A stretch of 6,233 nucleotides of DNA from the NCBI GenBank assembly GCA_017577345.1, contig PITX01000087.1, forward strand, positions 1 through 6,233, read 5' to 3'. This document shows positions 4,100 to 6,233 of the stretch, in pieces. This DNA comes from Clostridiales bacterium. Its GTDB lineage: Bacteria; Bacillota; Clostridia; Oscillospirales; Oscillospiraceae. The notes under the pieces were generated by a model, which made no database searches, had not been told where the DNA came from, and was given only the letters and a program-made list of their open reading frames with translations. The translations under genes were made by a program, and so were the position numbers. The stretch's first letter is position 1. Each line of letters opens with the position of its first letter.

Positions 4100-5992
4100 A
4101 TGGCTAAAAAGCAGTTCAAGGCAGAGTCCAAGCGTCTGTTGGATCTGATGATCAACTCTATTTATACGCATAAGGAGATTTTTCTGCGAGAGCTGATCTC
4201 GAACGCCTCCGATGCGATTGATAAGCTTGCCTATCTTTCACTGACGGATCAGTCCGTGGGACTGAACAGAAGCGATTTCCTGATTCGCCTTGCCGCCGAC
4301 AAAGAGGCGAAAACGCTCACCGTTTCCGATAACGGTATCGGCATGAGCAAGGAGGAAATGGAAGAAAACCTCGGCACGATCGCGCACAGCGGCTCTCTGA
4401 GCTTTAAGACGGCGATGGAGAAGCAGGAGGATATCGACATCATCGGTCAGTTCGGCGTCGGCTTTTATTCCGCCTTTATGGTCGCTGATGAGGTTACTGT
4501 GATCTCCAAAAAATTCGGATCAGAGCAGGCGTGGAAATGGCAGTCCTCCGGTGCAGATGGGTATACCATCACGGAATGTGAAAAGGATACAGTGGGTACG
4601 GAAATCACCCTCAGCATCAAGCAGGATACCGAAGAAGAGCGATACAGCGAGTATTTGAGCGAGTACCGTCTGCGCGGACTGGTAAAGAAGTATTCCGACT
4701 ATATCCGTTACCCGATCAAGATGGAGGTCGAGGAGCGTAAGCCGACCGAGGAAACCAAGGACGACCAAGAGCCGAAATACGAAACCGTCATCGAGGATCA
4801 GACGCTCAATTCCATGGTACCGCTTTGGCAGAAGAACAAGAAGGATGTCTCTGACGAGGAATATAAAACCTTCTACCGAGAGAAATTCTTTGATTATGAA
4901 GAGCCGGTCGGCATTATACCGATTTCCGTTGAAGGAACTGTCACTTATAAGGCACTGCTCTACATTCCTGCAAAAGCCCCTTATGACTTTTACACCAAGG
5001 ATTTCAAATCCGGCTTGCAGCTTTATTCCTCCGGCGTGATGATCATGGATCACTGCGAGGATCTGCTGCCGGAGCATTTCCGCTTTGTGCGCGGCGTGGT
5101 AGATACGCAGGATCTGAGCCTGAACATCAGCCGCGAGCTGCTGCAGCATACGAGAGAGCTGAAAACGATCGCGTCCAATCTGGAAAAGAAGATCAAGGCA
5201 GAGCTGCTGCGTCTGTTGGAGCAGGACAGAGAGACCTACGAAAAATTCTATGCTGCCTTCGGCCGTAATCTCAAGTACGGTCTTGTCTCCGATTACGGGA
5301 TGCACAAGGAAATGCTGCAGGATTTAGTGGAATTTCATTCCGATAAAGAGGGCAAGCTCGTCACGCTCAAGGAATACTGCGAGAAAATGCCGGAATCGCA
5401 GAAGCATATCTATTTCGTCACCGGAAACAGCACGCAGCAGCTTTCCAAGCTGCCGCAGACTGCGCTCCTGCGCGAACGCGGCTTTGATGTACTGCTTCTG
5501 ACGGAGCAGGTCGATGAATTCATTCCGCAGACACTTAGTAAATACGAAGAGCATGAGTTCCGCAATATTCTCACGGATGACCTTGACCTTGCGACCGAGG
5601 AGGAAAAGAAAGCCGCAGAGGAAAAGGCAGAGACCTTCAAGGACTGCATCGCTTTCATCAAGGATACCCTCGGAGAAAAGGTAGCGGATGTGCGCGTTTC
5701 CAACGACCTCGGTACGCACGCGGTCTCCATGGTGCCTGACGGCGGTATGAGCTTTGAAATGGAGAAGTATTTCCGCACGATGGACCCGACTGCGGAGCTT
5801 AAGGCCGGTAAGGTGCTCCAGATCAATCCCGACCATGCTGCGATGACCGCGTTGCAGAGTTGCATGGGATCCGACACGGAAAAAGCGAAGAAATACACAG
5901 AGCTTCTGTATCAGCAGGGTCTTCTGATGGCAAATCTGCCCCTGGAAGACCCGACTGCCTACAGCGATCTTGTCTGTAGTCTGATGATTTGA
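4100..5992 (+). CDS. htpG: Molecular chaperone HtpG (bacterial Hsp90)
   Basis: This 630-residue cytoplasmic ATP-dependent chaperone works as a homodimer in late folding and remodelling of client proteins. The N-terminal GHKL ATPase domain (about 1-210) is complete: catalytic E31 and N35 in ELISNASDAIDKL, DNGIG at 77-81, GTIAHSGS at 92-99, the lid glycine motif GQFGVGFYS at 116-124 and GTEITLSI at 166-173. A short charged linker follows (about 210-233), much shorter than in eukaryotic Hsp90. The middle domain runs to about 500 and holds RGVVDTQDLSLNISRELLQ (331-349), whose R345 contacts the ATP gamma-phosphate. The C-terminal dimerisation domain ends without the eukaryotic MEEVD. The length is normal for HtpG. 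The start MAKKQFKAESKRLL is the typical N-terminus. The gene is transcribed alone from a CIRCE-controlled promoter, divergent from the ABC-F gene, and ends with a terminator hairpin at 6015-6045. Confidence 0.98.
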   Translation: MAKKQFKAESKRLLDLMINSIYTHKEIFLRELISNASDAIDKLAYLSLTDQSVGLNRSDFLIRLAADKEAKTLTVSDNGIGMSKEEMEENLGTIAHSGSLSFKTAMEKQEDIDIIGQFGVGFYSAFMVADEVTVISKKFGSEQAWKWQSSGADGYTITECEKDTVGTEITLSIKQDTEEERYSEYLSEYRLRGLVKKYSDYIRYPIKMEVEERKPTEETKDDQEPKYETVIEDQTLNSMVPLWQKNKKDVSDEEYKTFYREKFFDYEEPVGIIPISVEGTVTYKALLYIPAKAPYDFYTKDFKSGLQLYSSGVMIMDHCEDLLPEHFRFVRGVVDTQDLSLNISRELLQHTRELKTIASNLEKKIKAELLRLLEQDRETYEKFYAAFGRNLKYGLVSDYGMHKEMLQDLVEFHSDKEGKLVTLKEYCEKMPESQKHIYFVTGNSTQQLSKLPQTALLRERGFDVLLLTEQVDEFIPQTLSKYEEHEFRNILTDDLDLATEEEKKAAEEKAETFKDCIAFIKDTLGEKVADVRVSNDLGTHAVSMVPDGGMSFEMEKYFRTMDPTAELKAGKVLQINPDHAAMTALQSCMGSDTEKAKKYTELLYQQGLLMANLPLEDPTAYSDLVCSLMI

Positions 5993-6014
5993 ACTTTATC
6001 AGCTCAATATACTG

Positions 6015-6045
6015 AGAACGCTGCCGCAAATTGCGACAGCGTTCT
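6015..6045 (+). terminator. Terminator hairpin of htpG
   Basis: Arms 6016-6027 and 6033-6044 form a 12-bp stem with one C-A mismatch and a 5-base loop, extended by A6015-T6045. It lies 22 bases past the stop. As with ispH-rpsA, the expected U-tract is cut off because the dispersed repeat begins at 6046. Confidence 0.7.
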
Positions 6046-6233
6046 TCAGCGTGTCGAAAAACCCTTTTCGACACGCTGACAGGCTGTCAAAAAGTTCGGA
6101 AGACAAGCAACTCGCGTCCGTCGGCGTACATAGGCTCAAAGAATAACCGATGGGCAATCCAGCAAAGCGATTGCCCATCGGAGAGGAAGCGCAACGGAAT
6201 GATTGAGCTTTGCCGCTTGCGGCGAAGCGAAGA
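6046..6233 (+). mobile_element. Dispersed structured repeat, copy 2 (runs off the window)
   Basis: Positions 6046-6134 match 2055-2143 of copy 1 at 83 of 89 bases without gaps. The match includes the leading hairpin (6046-6079, 15-bp stem, loop ACCC), a GACAGGCTGTC inverted-repeat end and the GTCGGCGTACATAGG segment. After 6134 the sequence is unrelated to copy 1 but also rich in inverted repeats: a 13-bp perfect stem at 6147-6159/6169-6181, nested inside GCTCAA (6134-6139) / TTGAGC (6203-6208), then short GC hairpins near 6212-6229. No gene is visible. Either the family has a constant head and variable tail, or a second element sits inside the loop of this copy. Confidence 0.7.
6147..6181 (+). 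repeat. Perfect 13-bp stem-loop in the variable part of copy 2
   Basis: CCGATGGGCAATC (6147-6159) and its exact reverse complement (6169-6181) enclose a 9-base loop. No T-rich tract follows, so it is not a standard terminator. It is absent from copy 1. Confidence 0.85.

Noticed and set aside
4520..5305. Minus-strand open frame (261 codons) antisense to htpG
   Set aside because: The opposite strand encodes the unmistakable HtpG middle domain. No RBS or domain supports the antisense frame.

Overview
The window (6,233 bp, roughly half G+C) looks like a chromosome fragment of a Gram-positive Clostridia bacterium, most likely Oscillospiraceae/Ruminococcaceae-like. The lineage call is an inference. 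It rests on three things: an IspH enzyme fused in frame to ribosomal protein S1, a YkpA/YbiT-type ABC-F protein, and a CIRCE (HrcA) operator in front of htpG. There are three full-length protein genes, no tRNA, rRNA or CRISPR, and two copies of a non-coding dispersed repeat.

Layout. 16-2010 (+): bifunctional IspH / four-domain S1 protein, with a strong internal Shine-Dalgarno and ATG exactly at the domain junction (831-852). 2011-2345: an intergenic block made of the gene's terminator hairpin, a 254-bp structured MITE-like insertion, and a second perfect copy of the same hairpin. 2346-3947 (-): ABC-F ATPase, convergent with ispH-rpsA, whose second nucleotide-binding site is degenerate. 3948-4099: divergent control region with a sigma-A-type promoter for htpG, a CIRCE operator at its start point, and a weaker overlapping promoter candidate for the ABC-F gene. 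4100-5992 (+): htpG (bacterial Hsp90). 5993-6233: the htpG terminator hairpin followed at once by a second copy of the repeat, which runs off the window.

The three genes do not form one operon. They share a broad theme of translation and proteostasis: S1 brings mRNA to the ribosome, ABC-F proteins act at the ribosomal E site, and HtpG is a chaperone. IspH supplies isoprenoid precursors by the MEP pathway.

The least ordinary content is the repeat. Its two copies share an 89-bp head (83/89 identical) and then diverge. Both start at the base where a terminator hairpin ends, replacing the expected U-tract. In copy 1 the target hairpin is duplicated as a 34-bp perfect direct repeat around the insertion. 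Copy 1 can fold into a closed multi-branch structure. Four of the six head differences fall in one arm of a 13-bp stem, which predicts compensatory change outside the window.
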